Below are positions 24,006 through 33,224 of a stretch of DNA of 64,000 nucleotides, one piece after another (positions within the stretch are counted from its first letter, which is position 1; each line of letters opens with the position of its first letter). The notes under the pieces are model-generated. The model made no database searches. It saw only the letters and a program-made list of their open reading frames with translations, and was not told the origin of the DNA. The position numbers and the translations under genes were made by a program. The DNA comes from Lachnospiraceae bacterium UBA7050 (lineage in GTDB: Bacteria; Bacillota; Clostridia; Lachnospirales; Lachnospiraceae), in contig DLAJ01000044.1 in NCBI GenBank assembly GCA_002493905.1, forward strand, positions 1 to 64,000. The letters run 5' to 3'.

Positions 24006-25316
24006 ATGAACACAATCAATTTTGCGAAATATGATTCACTGGAAAACCAATCCTTTTATAAAAAAATGGGCAAGGTTGTCAATATTGTCGGACTGACGAT
24101 TGAGTCGGCAGGACCCGACGCAAAACTTGGCGATCTCTGCTGTATTTATCCGGGTGGGGAAAGCCGTCCGATCCGCGCAGAAGTTGTGGGCTTTAAGGAC
24201 AAAAAGACGCTTCTGATGCCATATGAAGTGACAGAGGGGGTCGGGCTTGGCTGTATTGTGGAAAATCAGGGCTATCCGCTCAGCGTTGCAGTAGGCGATT
24301 ATCTGCTGGGTAAGACGTTAAACGGGCTTGGGGAGCCGATTAATATGGACGGTGTTCCAAAAGAAAGTAAACGGTATCCGGTAGAGGCGGCGCCGCCCGA
24401 TCCAATGGCGAGAAAGATCATTGACGAGGTGCTGCCTCTCGGTGTGCGTGCGGTAGATGGACTGATCACGCTTGGAAAGGGGCAGCGTATCGGTATTTTT
24501 GCGGGGTCCGGCGTCGGAAAATCGACGCTGATGGGCATGTTTGCACGCAATACGCAGGCGGATATCAATGTGATCGCTCTGATCGGAGAGCGCGGCAGGG
24601 AAGTGCGTGAGTTTATTGAACATGATCTCGGGCAGGAAGGAATGGCGCGTTCGGTGGTTGTTGTGGCAACTTCGGATAAACCGGCATTGGAACGCAAGAA
24701 GGCGGCAATGGCGGCAACCTCGATCGCGGAATATTTTAGAGATCAGGGCAGGGATGTTCTTTTGATGATGGATTCCCTGACACGTTTTTCCATGGCACAG
24801 CGGGAGATTGGGCTTGCGAGCGGGGAACCGCCTGTGACAAGAGGATATCCCCCCAGCGTATATTCGGAAATGCCAAAGCTTCTGGAACGGGCAGGATGTT
24901 CGGAGAAGGGGTCGATTACGGGATTGTATACCGTGCTTGTGGACGGAGACGATTTCAATGAACCGATCACGGATACGGCACGGAGTATTTTGGATGGACA
25001 TATTATTTTAGACCGTAAGCTGGCTCATAAAAATCATTATCCGGCCATTGATGTGCTGCAGAGTATTTCGCGCTGCATGAGTTCCATTGATGCAAAAGAG
25101 CATAAGCAGGCGGCAGGAAAACTGAAAAATGTGCTTGCAACATACAAGGATGCGGAGGATTTAATCAATATCGGCGCCTATAAAAAGGGAAGCAACGCGG
25201 AAATTGATTATGCGATTGAAAAGCATAAGGCGGTTAACGAGTTTCTGATGCAGGAGACGGACGAAAAAACAACGTTTGAGGAGACGGTTGAAGCGCTGAA
25301 AGCACTGTTTGCATAA
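24006..25316 (+). CDS. fliI: Flagellum-specific export ATPase FliI
   Basis: 436-residue ATPase that energises the flagellar type III export gate. Visible are the Walker A loop GSGVGKST, the flanking GERGREV motif, Walker B (VLLMMDSLTRF) and the family phrase RGYPPSVYSEMPKLLERAG. The start is ATG 24006, after AGGAGA near 23989; the frame is open further upstream into fliH but the family begins here. Neighbours fliH and fliJ encode its regulator and central stalk. Confidence 0.97.
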   Translation: MNTINFAKYDSLENQSFYKKMGKVVNIVGLTIESAGPDAKLGDLCCIYPGGESRPIRAEVVGFKDKKTLLMPYEVTEGVGLGCIVENQGYPLSVAVGDYLLGKTLNGLGEPINMDGVPKESKRYPVEAAPPDPMARKIIDEVLPLGVRAVDGLITLGKGQRIGIFAGSGVGKSTLMGMFARNTQADINVIALIGERGREVREFIEHDLGQEGMARSVVVVATSDKPALERKKAAMAATSIAEYFRDQGRDVLLMMDSLTRFSMAQREIGLASGEPPVTRGYPPSVYSEMPKLLERAGCSEKGSITGLYTVLVDGDDFNEPITDTARSILDGHIILDRKLAHKNHYPAIDVLQSISRCMSSIDAKEHKQAAGKLKNVLATYKDAEDLINIGAYKKGSNAEIDYAIEKHKAVNEFLMQETDEKTTFEETVEALKALFA

Positions 25317-25408
25317 AGGACTGTGTCCGGAAGTATTTTTATCTGGAAGCATAAGAAGTTCATTTAGAGTATAAAGGCGCAGCGTAGAAATAAAAGAAGG
25401 TATGAGCA

Positions 25409-25885
25409 GTGGCAAAATTTCGATACCGGATGCAGAATGTGCTGAATATCAAGCTTAGCATGGAGAGACAGGCAAAGCAGCAGTATGCTGAGGCAAATGC
25501 GAAGCTGAGGGAAGAAGAAGAAAAGCTGAACGTTCTGCTCAGACGTAAGTTTGAATATGAACAGAAGGCTCGGGAACTCTTGAAGGACAGTCTGAATGTG
25601 CGGGAAATCTCACAGAACAATGAAGCGATCACGCGCATGGAAGAGTTTATCATACAACAGCGCAGAGCCGTACAGACCGCAATGAAAAATGTGGAGAAGG
25701 CGCGCCAGAAGATGACCGAGGTCATGCAGGAGCGCAAAACGCACGAGAGACTGCGGGAAAAAGCATTTGACGAATTTCTTGTTGAAGAAAAACAACATGA
25801 GAGTAAGGAAATCGACGAACTGGTCAGCTATACTTATGGACAGAGACTAAGGGAGACGGGACATGGCGAGAGCACAGGCACCTGA
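25409..25885 (+). CDS. fliJ: Flagellar export chaperone FliJ
   Basis: 158-residue almost wholly helical coiled-coil protein (starts VAKFRYRMQNVLNIKLSMERQ), the FliJ pattern. It acts as the central stalk of the FliI ATPase ring and escorts chaperones. GTG start at 25409 with AAGAAGG upstream. It overlaps the next gene by 23 bases, so the two are likely translationally coupled. Confidence 0.88.
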   Translation: MAKFRYRMQNVLNIKLSMERQAKQQYAEANAKLREEEEKLNVLLRRKFEYEQKARELLKDSLNVREISQNNEAITRMEEFIIQQRRAVQTAMKNVEKARQKMTEVMQERKTHERLREKAFDEFLVEEKQHESKEIDELVSYTYGQRLRETGHGESTGT

Positions 25886-26747
25886 GGAAATACCGGTAGT
25901 GGATGTTACCGCGGAAAAAAAGAAATTAAAAGAAGAACGCAAAAAACTCAAGGCGGAGAGCCGGGCGCAGAAAAAAGAAGCAAAGGCACGCGCAAAAGAG
26001 ATTTCCAAGCAGGAATCGGAACTGGATGACGATGATACCGAAAGCGGAACCGGTTCTGCGATTTTGGTTACGTTTTTTATTATTTTGGTATGGATTGCGA
26101 TTTTGTGCCTGCTGATCAAGCTTGATGTCGGCGGTTTTGGCTCAAATGTTCTGCGGCCGGTCTTAAAGGATGTTCCGGTGCTTTCGTGGATCCTGCCGGA
26201 GGATCATGAGACGGAGACGACGGACGAGGAGGCATACGGCGGCTATACCAGCCTGCGTGACGCGGTGGATCAGATTCTGATTTTGGAACAACAGCTGGAA
26301 CAGCTTCAGACAGTCAACAGCGCGGATGCGGAAGAACTGGAACGCCTGCGCGCTGAATTGGAGCGCCTGCAGAGTTTTGAAGACGATTATCTTGAATTTG
26401 AGAAGATCAAAAATGAATTTTATCAGGAAGTCGTCTATGCAGCGAATGGTCCGGGCGTGGACGAATATATCAAATATTTCGAATCAATGGACCCGACGAC
26501 GGCGGAAGAAATTTATGCCCGTGTGATCGCAGAACAGGCGCAGGATTTGGAAATGAGCAGCTATGCCAGTGCCTATTCGTCAATGAAACCAAAGCAGGCG
26601 GCGGATATTTTTGAGGCGATGGACGATTTGGAGCTTGTTGCAAAGATATTGGGACAGATGAGCGCGGAGGAGCGCGGTGCGATCATGGGAGTCATGACGC
26701 CGGAATTTGCAGGAAGACTGACACGCATTATGGACCCTGATGCATAA
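25863..26747 (+). CDS. MotE/YlxF-like flagellar membrane protein with MgtE N-domain-like C-terminus
   Basis: 294 residues. A Lys/Glu-rich basic start (residues 18-55), one membrane helix (about 65-87), an outer coiled coil (about 135-180) and a C-terminal domain with repeated MDPTTAEEIYARV / MKPKQAADIFEAMDDLELVAKILG / MTPEFAGRLTRIM phrases, as in MgtE N-domains. This layout fits the MotE family, found in this operon position between fliJ and fliK. MotE in other bacteria helps stator folding and assembly; here that role is inferred. It overlaps fliJ and is followed by a hairpin cluster. Confidence 0.75.
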   Translation: MARAQAPEEIPVVDVTAEKKKLKEERKKLKAESRAQKKEAKARAKEISKQESELDDDDTESGTGSAILVTFFIILVWIAILCLLIKLDVGGFGSNVLRPVLKDVPVLSWILPEDHETETTDEEAYGGYTSLRDAVDQILILEQQLEQLQTVNSADAEELERLRAELERLQSFEDDYLEFEKIKNEFYQEVVYAANGPGVDEYIKYFESMDPTTAEEIYARVIAEQAQDLEMSSYASAYSSMKPKQAADIFEAMDDLELVAKILGQMSAEERGAIMGVMTPEFAGRLTRIMDPDA

Positions 26748-26749
26748 AA

Positions 26750-26880
26750 AAAGAGTTTCCAAAGGAAACTCTTTCAAAGAATCGCGCAGCGATTCTTTTG
26801 GATTCGCGCAGCGATTCTTTTGGGTTGAGAAATGAAAAATCTGTGATTTTTTCATAATGAAAAATCTTTGATTTTTCATT
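26750..26880 (+). repeat. Array of short perfect hairpins inside the operon
   Basis: Four clean hairpins with 3-nt loops plus one decayed copy: 26750-26760/26764-26774 (loop AAA), 26776-26785/26789-26798 (loop GCA), a half copy in a 22-bp direct repeat (26782-26825), 26832-26841/26845-26855 (loop TGT) and 26856-26866/26870-26880 (loop TTT). The first resembles a terminator. The array fills most of the 209-base gap between the MotE-like gene and fliK and may reduce downstream transcription or protect upstream mRNA. Confidence 0.7.
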
Positions 26881-26956
26881 TAGTGTCTTCAAAATAATGA
26901 CCGGGAAACCGATAATCATTATGTAACATGAATAAGAAAGAAAGGAGGAAAAATGA

Positions 26957-28480
26957 ATGACCAGTGCAGTAACAGAACGTGGAACGATCATGAACCTTGC
27001 AGTTCAGACAGCGCCGGCAAAGCCCGGTATATCGGACACGGGATTTACACAGGTCATGGACAAAGCTGTAAGTGCCAATAAGAACGGCGGTGCAGATGGG
27101 AGTGCGGCGGTGAGGGAAACTGCCCAAACACCCGAAAGCACAAAAAAGGCTGCGGAAAGCAATCAACCGAAGACGGAAGAAGCCCGTCAAACGGAAGATG
27201 CCTGCAAAACGGAAACAGCACAGCAGGAAACGCCGGAAGCAGTCAATGAGCAGCCGCAGAAGGCGGACCAGACGGTCAATGCCGGAGAAGACACAAACGA
27301 GGCGGGCGAGGAAGCCGCTGCTTCGGAAGTGGCAGGCATGTTCATGGAGAAGGCAGTGGAAATATTTGATCAGGTTGCAGAGAAGCTTGCCTTTTCGCCC
27401 GAAGCCGTAGCGGATGCAATGCAGGAACTTGGCATGGGAATGACAGACCTGCTGAATCCGAACCGGATGACGGAGCTGATTATGCAGCTGACCGGTGAAG
27501 ATCAGATGTCGCTCTTGACGAATGAGGCGCTTTACAACACGATGCAGGAGATGACATTGCTTTCAAAGGATGCGGGTGAAGAGCTGATGAAACAGCTTTC
27601 CCTGACGCCGGAGGACTTAAAGGCAATGTTGGAGAAGTTTGGTGAGGCTGAAGCGGCCAGTGGAAAGATGGATACCGTGGTTTCCGGTATGCAGGAGCAG
27701 AAGCCTGATGCACCGATTGCAAATACGGATGAGAGAACTTCCGGTTTGATGGCGGAGCAGAATAAACAGCAGACGGATCCGGCACAGCAGATGGAAATGA
27801 GTCACATGACCAATCATGCTGAGAACAGCACACAGCAGAACGAAGCGCAGATGACTGCGGGGCGTGAAGCAGACGGGGATTCCACACAAACGAGAGAAGA
27901 CGGAGAGTCATTTACTGAGGGCGGACAGGGCTTTGCCGATCAGATGATGAACCGGACGAATGAGTTTACGGAAACACTGACGCAGGAAACAAATACACCG
28001 CGTACATATGTGGATGCGGGTGAGATCATGAAGCAGATTACTGACTTTATGAGAACCCACTTAAATGCGCAGGGTTCGTCGGTGGAATTACAGTTACATC
28101 CTGCAAGTCTTGGCACGCTGAATATCGCGGTAACTGCCAAGAACGGAATCGTAACGGCGCAGTTCACGGCGCAGGACGAAGCGGTAAGGACCATACTGGA
28201 AAATCAGGTGGCAGAGCTTAGAAGCCGCTTGGATGAACAGGGCGTGAAAGTAGAAGCAATTGAAGTTACGGTTTCAAGTCATGAGTTTGAACGCAATCTT
28301 GAGCAGAATGCCGATCAGGACGCGGATGAGCGGGGTGAGGCGGAGGCGAAGAGACGGACAACAAGAAGGTTGAATCTCGATGAGCCAGGCGATGGAGAAG
28401 CGGAAGAACTCGATGATGCGGAGCAGATTGCCCGTGATATGATGAGAATACACGGCAACCGGCTTGACTATCTGGTTTAG
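26957..28480 (+). CDS. fliK: Flagellar hook-length control protein FliK
   Basis: 507 residues. The long N-terminal part is low-complexity (Glu/Gln/Ala/Thr), as expected of a molecular ruler; the C-terminal Flg_hook domain (QLHPASLGTLNIAVTAKNG, about residues 375-445) is what switches FlhB specificity. A charged tail follows. AAGGAGG at 26942-26948 fits ATG 26957; another ATG at 26953 is out of frame. It is the first gene after the hairpin array. Confidence 0.93.
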   Translation: MTSAVTERGTIMNLAVQTAPAKPGISDTGFTQVMDKAVSANKNGGADGSAAVRETAQTPESTKKAAESNQPKTEEARQTEDACKTETAQQETPEAVNEQPQKADQTVNAGEDTNEAGEEAAASEVAGMFMEKAVEIFDQVAEKLAFSPEAVADAMQELGMGMTDLLNPNRMTELIMQLTGEDQMSLLTNEALYNTMQEMTLLSKDAGEELMKQLSLTPEDLKAMLEKFGEAEAASGKMDTVVSGMQEQKPDAPIANTDERTSGLMAEQNKQQTDPAQQMEMSHMTNHAENSTQQNEAQMTAGREADGDSTQTREDGESFTEGGQGFADQMMNRTNEFTETLTQETNTPRTYVDAGEIMKQITDFMRTHLNAQGSSVELQLHPASLGTLNIAVTAKNGIVTAQFTAQDEAVRTILENQVAELRSRLDEQGVKVEAIEVTVSSHEFERNLEQNADQDADERGEAEAKRRTTRRLNLDEPGDGEAEELDDAEQIARDMMRIHGNRLDYLV

Positions 28481-28540
28481 CGTTAAGCCTGAGCAGCGGA
28501 GCTAAACCGGTATCATGACATCAGAGAGGAGGAATATCGC

Positions 28541-29503
28541 ATGGCAGCAGTGGCGCAGGTAGTAGATGGCAAAATTGTCAACAACGGTGTGAGCGCGGCT
28601 GAAAAAGAGGCGAGCAAGGAACCCCAAAAAACCACGGGAGGAGGTTCACTCGGAAAAGACGCTTTTTTACAATTACTTGTAGCACAGATGAAATATCAGG
28701 ACCCGCTGGCAGCGTCAAACAACAGTACGGAGTATATTTCGCAGCTTGCAACGTTCTCAGAATTGGAGAGCATGCAGAATCTGCAGGAGATTTCAGAGCA
28801 GCAGCGCATGCAGGCACTTGTCGGCAAGACAGTTGTTCTGGAAGTGGATGGCAAGCAGACGACCGGACAGGTTGATTATCTGCAGTACGAGAGCGGAAAA
28901 GCAAAAATGTCCGTAGGCGGAACGTTGTATTCGATGGATGATCTTTATCAGGTCATCGACGGAGAGTATTTAACGGCGTATTCGGAAGCGTCAGACTTTA
29001 TATCAAAGCTTTACAGACTGCCGTCTATTGAGAACTTGACTGAAAAAGACGCAGAGACCGTACATGAGTTAGAGGACGCCTATAAGAATATGAGCGAGTA
29101 TGGCAGGTCCTTTATTGCGAAAGAAGCAGTTGAACTGTTAGACAGCCTGGGACCGAGGGCGGAAGTATTAAGTCCGAGAAAAGAAGAAGTGGATTACGAT
29201 AAGCTTGCGGTAGAGAAACTTGACCAGCTGATCGGAGCACTCGGCGGCCTGACGGACAATAAAGATAAGATTTCGGATGTTCTCGACAAGATTCTGGGTG
29301 CGGATTCGCAGAATCCGGGCAGTAAGGACGATGAGGAAAACAAAGACGAGGACTCTGCGGAGAACGTATCCGGCGCTGGGGACGGTACAGGCAGCAGCGA
29401 GAGTACGAGCGGTGTGACTGGCACGGAGGGTGCAGGCGGCGATGAGAAAACCGGCGCGGAAAATGCGGACAGTCAGACCGATGCAGAAGGCACAGAAGTA
29501 TAA
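28541..29503 (+). CDS. flgD: Flagellar hook capping protein FlgD, with long C-terminal extension
   Basis: The N-terminal 100 residues carry the FlgD signature (LGKDAFLQLLVAQMKYQDPL and STEYISQLATFSELESMQ), the scaffold that caps the growing hook. A short FlgD-like beta segment follows (VGKTVVLEVDGKQTTGQV). From about residue 150 the protein extends with a helical region and a Gly/Ser/Asp/Glu-rich tail, making 320 residues where many FlgD proteins have fewer. GAGGAGG precedes the ATG. Confidence 0.93.
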   Translation: MAAVAQVVDGKIVNNGVSAAEKEASKEPQKTTGGGSLGKDAFLQLLVAQMKYQDPLAASNNSTEYISQLATFSELESMQNLQEISEQQRMQALVGKTVVLEVDGKQTTGQVDYLQYESGKAKMSVGGTLYSMDDLYQVIDGEYLTAYSEASDFISKLYRLPSIENLTEKDAETVHELEDAYKNMSEYGRSFIAKEAVELLDSLGPRAEVLSPRKEEVDYDKLAVEKLDQLIGALGGLTDNKDKISDVLDKILGADSQNPGSKDDEENKDEDSAENVSGAGDGTGSSESTSGVTGTEGAGGDEKTGAENADSQTDAEGTEV

Positions 29504-29576
29504 GAAGGCACCCGGCGCGGTGAGAACGCCGGTATAAAACGCGGATGCATGACGTCGGAAGCGTAAAACTTACCGG

Positions 29577-29606
29577 TGCAATATCGCAGGCATCTGCCTG
29601 CGATAT
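29577..29606 (+). repeat. Palindromic hairpin, copy 1 of a dispersed element
   Basis: ATATCGCAGGCA at 29581-29592 and TGCCTGCGATAT at 29595-29606 form a near-perfect 11-12 bp hairpin in the flgD to flagellar-operon-protein gap. A related copy lies at 56051-56079. Confidence 0.55.
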
Positions 29607-29663
29607 GCAGGGGTAAAAAGATGGAATTGAAACGCGTGTACTACTCAAGGAGGAGGAATGACA

Positions 29664-30065
29664 ATGCAGGTAAATCAGAACCAATTCCTTTCCATCGAAC
29701 AGCTGAAAGATCAATACTTCAATCAAACGAAAAAGCCGGAAACGGCACGCACGCAGGACGGCTTTTCCTTTCAGGAAATCCTGGAGGGAAAGACCGCCGC
29801 TCCCGCGGAAGGCGCGCTTCGATTTTCCAAACATGCAATGAATCGTTTGTCGGAGCGGAATATCAGACTGACGGAGGATCAGCTTGACCGTTTGAATGAA
29901 GGCAGGATGAAGGCAGACAGGAAAGGGATCAAAGATTCGCTGATCATGGTCGATGAGTTGGCATTTATCGTGAATGTATCGAGCAGTACGGTCATTACGG
30001 CAATGGATAACAATCGGACGGATGAGCAGGTTTTTACAAACATTGACGGAGCCGTGATCATGTAA
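29664..30065 (+). CDS. Small flagellar operon protein (TIGR02530-like)
   Basis: 133 residues, hydrophilic, with a conserved-looking core FSKHAMNRLSERNI and a C-terminal beta segment ending in FTNIDGAVIM. Proteins of this type sit between flgD and flgE in Bacillus and Clostridia; I recall them as the TIGR02530 flagellar operon protein. Their role is not established. AGGAGG lies 7 bases before ATG 29664; ATG 29658 is an alternative two codons earlier. Confidence 0.75.
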   Translation: MQVNQNQFLSIEQLKDQYFNQTKKPETARTQDGFSFQEILEGKTAAPAEGALRFSKHAMNRLSERNIRLTEDQLDRLNEGRMKADRKGIKDSLIMVDELAFIVNVSSSTVITAMDNNRTDEQVFTNIDGAVIM

Positions 30066-30142
30066 CCGGACCTTGCAAGGAGGTTATTGTTCCCGAATGA
30101 CGGAAGGAACAGCGCGGCTCTTAATAAGGAGGGCATTTCATT

Positions 30143-31981
30143 ATGATGAGATCATTGTTTTCTGGTGTTTCCGGCTTAAAGGTGCATCAGACAAAGATGG
30201 ACGTAATCGGTAACAACATTGCAAACGTCAACACGACATCCTATAAGTCGATGTCGATCAATTTTTCCGAATTAATGTATCAGACTTCTGCAGCGGCGTC
30301 GGGACCGAACGCGACGACCGGTACGGCAGGCAAGAACCCGAAGCAGATCGGTCTCGGTGTTGTATCGGGGGCGATCAGCACGGCGATCACGCAGTCCGGT
30401 TCGGCACAGACAACGAACAATCCGTTTGATGTCCGTATCACGGGAGACGCATTTTTTGTTGTCAGCAACGGCAGTGAGAATCTGATGACACGTGACGGCT
30501 CATTCTTTGTCGACGCAGCAGGAAACCTTGCCATGACTTCCACGGGCTTTAACGTTATGGGCTGGCAGGTTGATGAGGAGACCGGTAAAGTAAAGCAGGA
30601 TACCGTAACGGCGCTGCGCATCATGAGTCAGGAGAATATGACCTATGACGCAGAATATACGACGAACGGAAATATTTCCGGTATTGTGGACAAAAAAGAT
30701 ACGGATATCAATTCCCCGTCCGGCAAGACGATCAATTTCCAGTTCTTTGATAATCTGGGTTACAGCTATACTGCGAAGCTGAGTCTGCATAAGGCAGCGA
30801 ACGACGGAGAATTTTATCTGGAAATGGATGATATTCTGGATTCAGACGGCAAGTCCATCAGTGAGTATTACAAAGTGCCGGTCAGCGAGATTGCAAAGCT
30901 CGGTGCAGCAACGGACGTGACGACGGAGGAGGCGTACAATCCGCTCACGGATACGTTTAAGATTACGGTGTTGGACACAGCGACCAATACGAATGTAGAA
31001 CGTCCGGTTACGAGAACAGTCAATTATAATCAGGCGGACGGAACCTATAAAATCTCGTTTACGGATGACAAGGGAGCGATCATCACCGAAGCCACCCATC
31101 CGGGTTATCTTGCGGCGATCGGAAATGCAGGTGTTGATGTAGGTGCGCTTGGAGCAGCGGGAGCGGATGGTACCTATACCGTGCAGATGACGAGCTTTGC
31201 TCCGGCGCCGACTGGAACAGGGGCGGATGCGACTGCACCGAGAGAACTTGATACGACGACAATTCAGAATAATCTTGCCGTTCTGCAGGCGATTTTTGGC
31301 GACAGCATTGATCAGGGGACCAGAACCGCAACGGTAGACCCGCTGACAGGTGCGCTGACCGTAACGGGCAAAAACGTACAGGGCGGTCTGATCCGTTTTA
31401 ATACCGATACGGGTGCGTTTATTTCCGCTAACGGTAATCCGACCGGATTAACGATTGACTTTGCGGATTCTTTTACAAATAATAATGTCATCACGAGTCT
31501 TCGTAACTTCCATGACATTCAGATGGATTTAACGAGAATGAAGAGCAGCGACAATGGCGGTTCCGCAGCATTGTCTGCGGACAGCGGCGACTTACAGGGT
31601 TTGGGCGCAGGCCGGAAGCTCGGTGAGATGAGCGGCATCACGATTTCCGATAACGGTGAAATCTGGGCGGCATACGACAACGGTATGTCGAGACTGTTAG
31701 GACAGATCGCAGTTGCCGAGTTTGCGAATGCTTCGGGTCTGGAGAAGGTTGGAGATAATCTTTACAGACCGACCTTAAACTCCGGTGATTTTGACGGTAT
31801 CGGCGTTGATATCAAAGTGAACGGCGGTTCGATGAACAGCGGTCAGCTTGAGATGAGTAACGTTGATCTTTCCACGGAGTTTACGGAGATGATCACAACC
31901 CAGAGAGGGTTTCAGGCAAATTCACGTATTATTACAACTTCGGACAGTCTGTTAGAGGAACTGGTAAATCTGAAGAGATAA
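30143..31981 (+). CDS. flgE: Flagellar hook protein FlgE
   Basis: 612 residues. The N-terminal rod signature (FSGVSGLKVHQTKMDVIGNNIANVNTT-type) and the C-terminal helix (FTEMITTQRGFQANSRIITTSD) frame hook domains with a FlgE D2-like middle. The protein is longer than the 400-residue enteric hook, having extra surface domains, as is common in Clostridia. GGAGG precedes two tandem ATG codons. It polymerises into the hook under control of FlgD and FliK encoded just upstream. Confidence 0.95.
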   Translation: MMRSLFSGVSGLKVHQTKMDVIGNNIANVNTTSYKSMSINFSELMYQTSAAASGPNATTGTAGKNPKQIGLGVVSGAISTAITQSGSAQTTNNPFDVRITGDAFFVVSNGSENLMTRDGSFFVDAAGNLAMTSTGFNVMGWQVDEETGKVKQDTVTALRIMSQENMTYDAEYTTNGNISGIVDKKDTDINSPSGKTINFQFFDNLGYSYTAKLSLHKAANDGEFYLEMDDILDSDGKSISEYYKVPVSEIAKLGAATDVTTEEAYNPLTDTFKITVLDTATNTNVERPVTRTVNYNQADGTYKISFTDDKGAIITEATHPGYLAAIGNAGVDVGALGAAGADGTYTVQMTSFAPAPTGTGADATAPRELDTTTIQNNLAVLQAIFGDSIDQGTRTATVDPLTGALTVTGKNVQGGLIRFNTDTGAFISANGNPTGLTIDFADSFTNNNVITSLRNFHDIQMDLTRMKSSDNGGSAALSADSGDLQGLGAGRKLGEMSGITISDNGEIWAAYDNGMSRLLGQIAVAEFANASGLEKVGDNLYRPTLNSGDFDGIGVDIKVNGGSMNSGQLEMSNVDLSTEFTEMITTQRGFQANSRIITTSDSLLEELVNLKR

Positions 31982-32079
31982 TGATAAGCGTTATGCGCAT
32001 GAAAGCGGCATGACGCAAAATGAGGAAACAGGTAATTACAGTTGGAAAGTGTGTTTATACCCCTTTTCAGTCTGGAAAC

Positions 32080-32110
32080 AGGGAACCGCGCATAAGGGCG
32101 GTTCCCTTTC
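32080..32110 (+). terminator. Hairpin between flgE and flbD
   Basis: A 10-bp stem (32080-32089 with 32098-32107), 8-nt loop, followed by TTTCCG. The T-run is short, so it may terminate only partly or stabilise the flgE mRNA. It occupies the 239-base gap after flgE. Confidence 0.6.
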
Positions 32111-32220
32111 CGTATGTTTGAAGAATGTTTGGATGTTAGCGGGTGGGCACCGTTCATTTTAGAGAATGCCATGCTGGTATTTTATGGTATTGACCGGCGT
32201 GCCCGGGAAGGAGAGGCGGC

Positions 32221-32406
32221 ATGATTGAAGTGACAAAACTCAATGATATCAAGATTTTGATCAATCCGGACCTGATTGAATATGTGGAGGAAACACCGGA
32301 TACCGTTGTCGCTTTGACAACAGGACGGAAAATTATTGTAAAAGAAAGTAGACAAGAAGTGAAAAATCTAGTAAAATCTTATAGGAAAGAAATTTTTGCT
32401 GAGTAA
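32221..32406 (+). CDS. flbD: Flagellar protein FlbD/SwrD
   Basis: A 61-residue protein that matches the FlbD family over its whole length (MIEVTKLN, then NPDLIEYVEETPDTVV and TGRKIIVKES). In B. subtilis the homologue SwrD raises motor power for swarming. It sits directly before motA, in line with a stator-related role. GGAGAGGCGGC precedes the ATG. Confidence 0.92.
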   Translation: MIEVTKLNDIKILINPDLIEYVEETPDTVVALTTGRKIIVKESRQEVKNLVKSYRKEIFAE

Positions 32407-32426
32407 AGCAGAGAGTGGTGAGTTTC

Positions 32427-33224
32427 GTGGATATAGCATCTTTAGTTGGACTGGTTGTATGTATTGTGCTTGTATTGTGGGCGATTATCAGCGGTGCAGG
32501 TGGTCCTGCGGCAGCTGCAAAGTCGTTCATTGAGTTTCAGTCAATCTGTATTACATTCGGCGGTTCCTTCCTAAGTGTTATGGCAATGAACACGATGAAG
32601 GATTACATAAATGGTCTGAAATGCTTTGCAAGGATTTTCAAAGCGCAGGTCATTAACATGTCGGAGAGTATCAAGAAGATCATCGAACTTTCCAATACGG
32701 CCCGTAAGGAAGGCCTTCTTCAGCTTGAAGAAGCCGCATCTGAATTAGATGATGAATTTATGAAAAAAGGCATTTTGCTGATCGTTGACGGTACTGATCC
32801 TGATCTGGTCCGCTCTATTATGGAAACGGAGCTGGTCAGCATTGAGGGACGTCATAAGAAGGTTATTAAGGTATGGGAGGACATCGGTTCCATGGGACCG
32901 GCATGGGGTATGATCGGTACACTTGTCGGATTGGTAAACATGCTTCAGAACATGTCTGATCCCAGTTCTATCGGTCCTGCAATGTCAGTTGCTCTTCTGA
33001 CGACACTGTACGGTTCCATGATCGCAAACTGGATTTGTGCGCCGGTTGCGAGTAAATTGAAAGTCAATAATGAGGCCGAGATCATGATGAAAGAGATCAT
33101 GATTGAAGGTCTGCTTTCTATTCAGGCAGGCGAAAATCCGCGCGTCATTGAGGAGAAATTAAAGTCGTTCCTTGCACCGAAGGATCGCGGGTCGTCGGAT
33201 GAAGGTGGTGAGGAAAATGGCTAA
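32427..33224 (+). CDS. motA: Flagellar stator protein MotA
   Basis: 265-residue proton- or sodium-channel subunit with four membrane helices (two at the N-terminus and two around residues 145-200) and the large cytoplasmic loop with charged residues that push FliG. The conserved Pro-containing phrase GPAWGMIGTLVGLV is present. The likely start is GTG 32427 (MDIASLVGL, the family's beginning) behind GGTGAG; GTG codons at 32415 and 32418 are in frame but have no ribosome binding site. motB overlaps its end by 8 bases. Confidence 0.94.
   Translation: MDIASLVGLVVCIVLVLWAIISGAGGPAAAAKSFIEFQSICITFGGSFLSVMAMNTMKDYINGLKCFARIFKAQVINMSESIKKIIELSNTARKEGLLQLEEAASELDDEFMKKGILLIVDGTDPDLVRSIMETELVSIEGRHKKVIKVWEDIGSMGPAWGMIGTLVGLVNMLQNMSDPSSIGPAMSVALLTTLYGSMIANWICAPVASKLKVNNEAEIMMKEIMIEGLLSIQAGENPRVIEEKLKSFLAPKDRGSSDEGGEENG

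Noticed and set aside
30143..31981. flgE as a distal rod gene (FlgG)
   Set aside because: Length, position after flgD and hook-type middle domains fit FlgE; FlgG proteins are about 260 residues.
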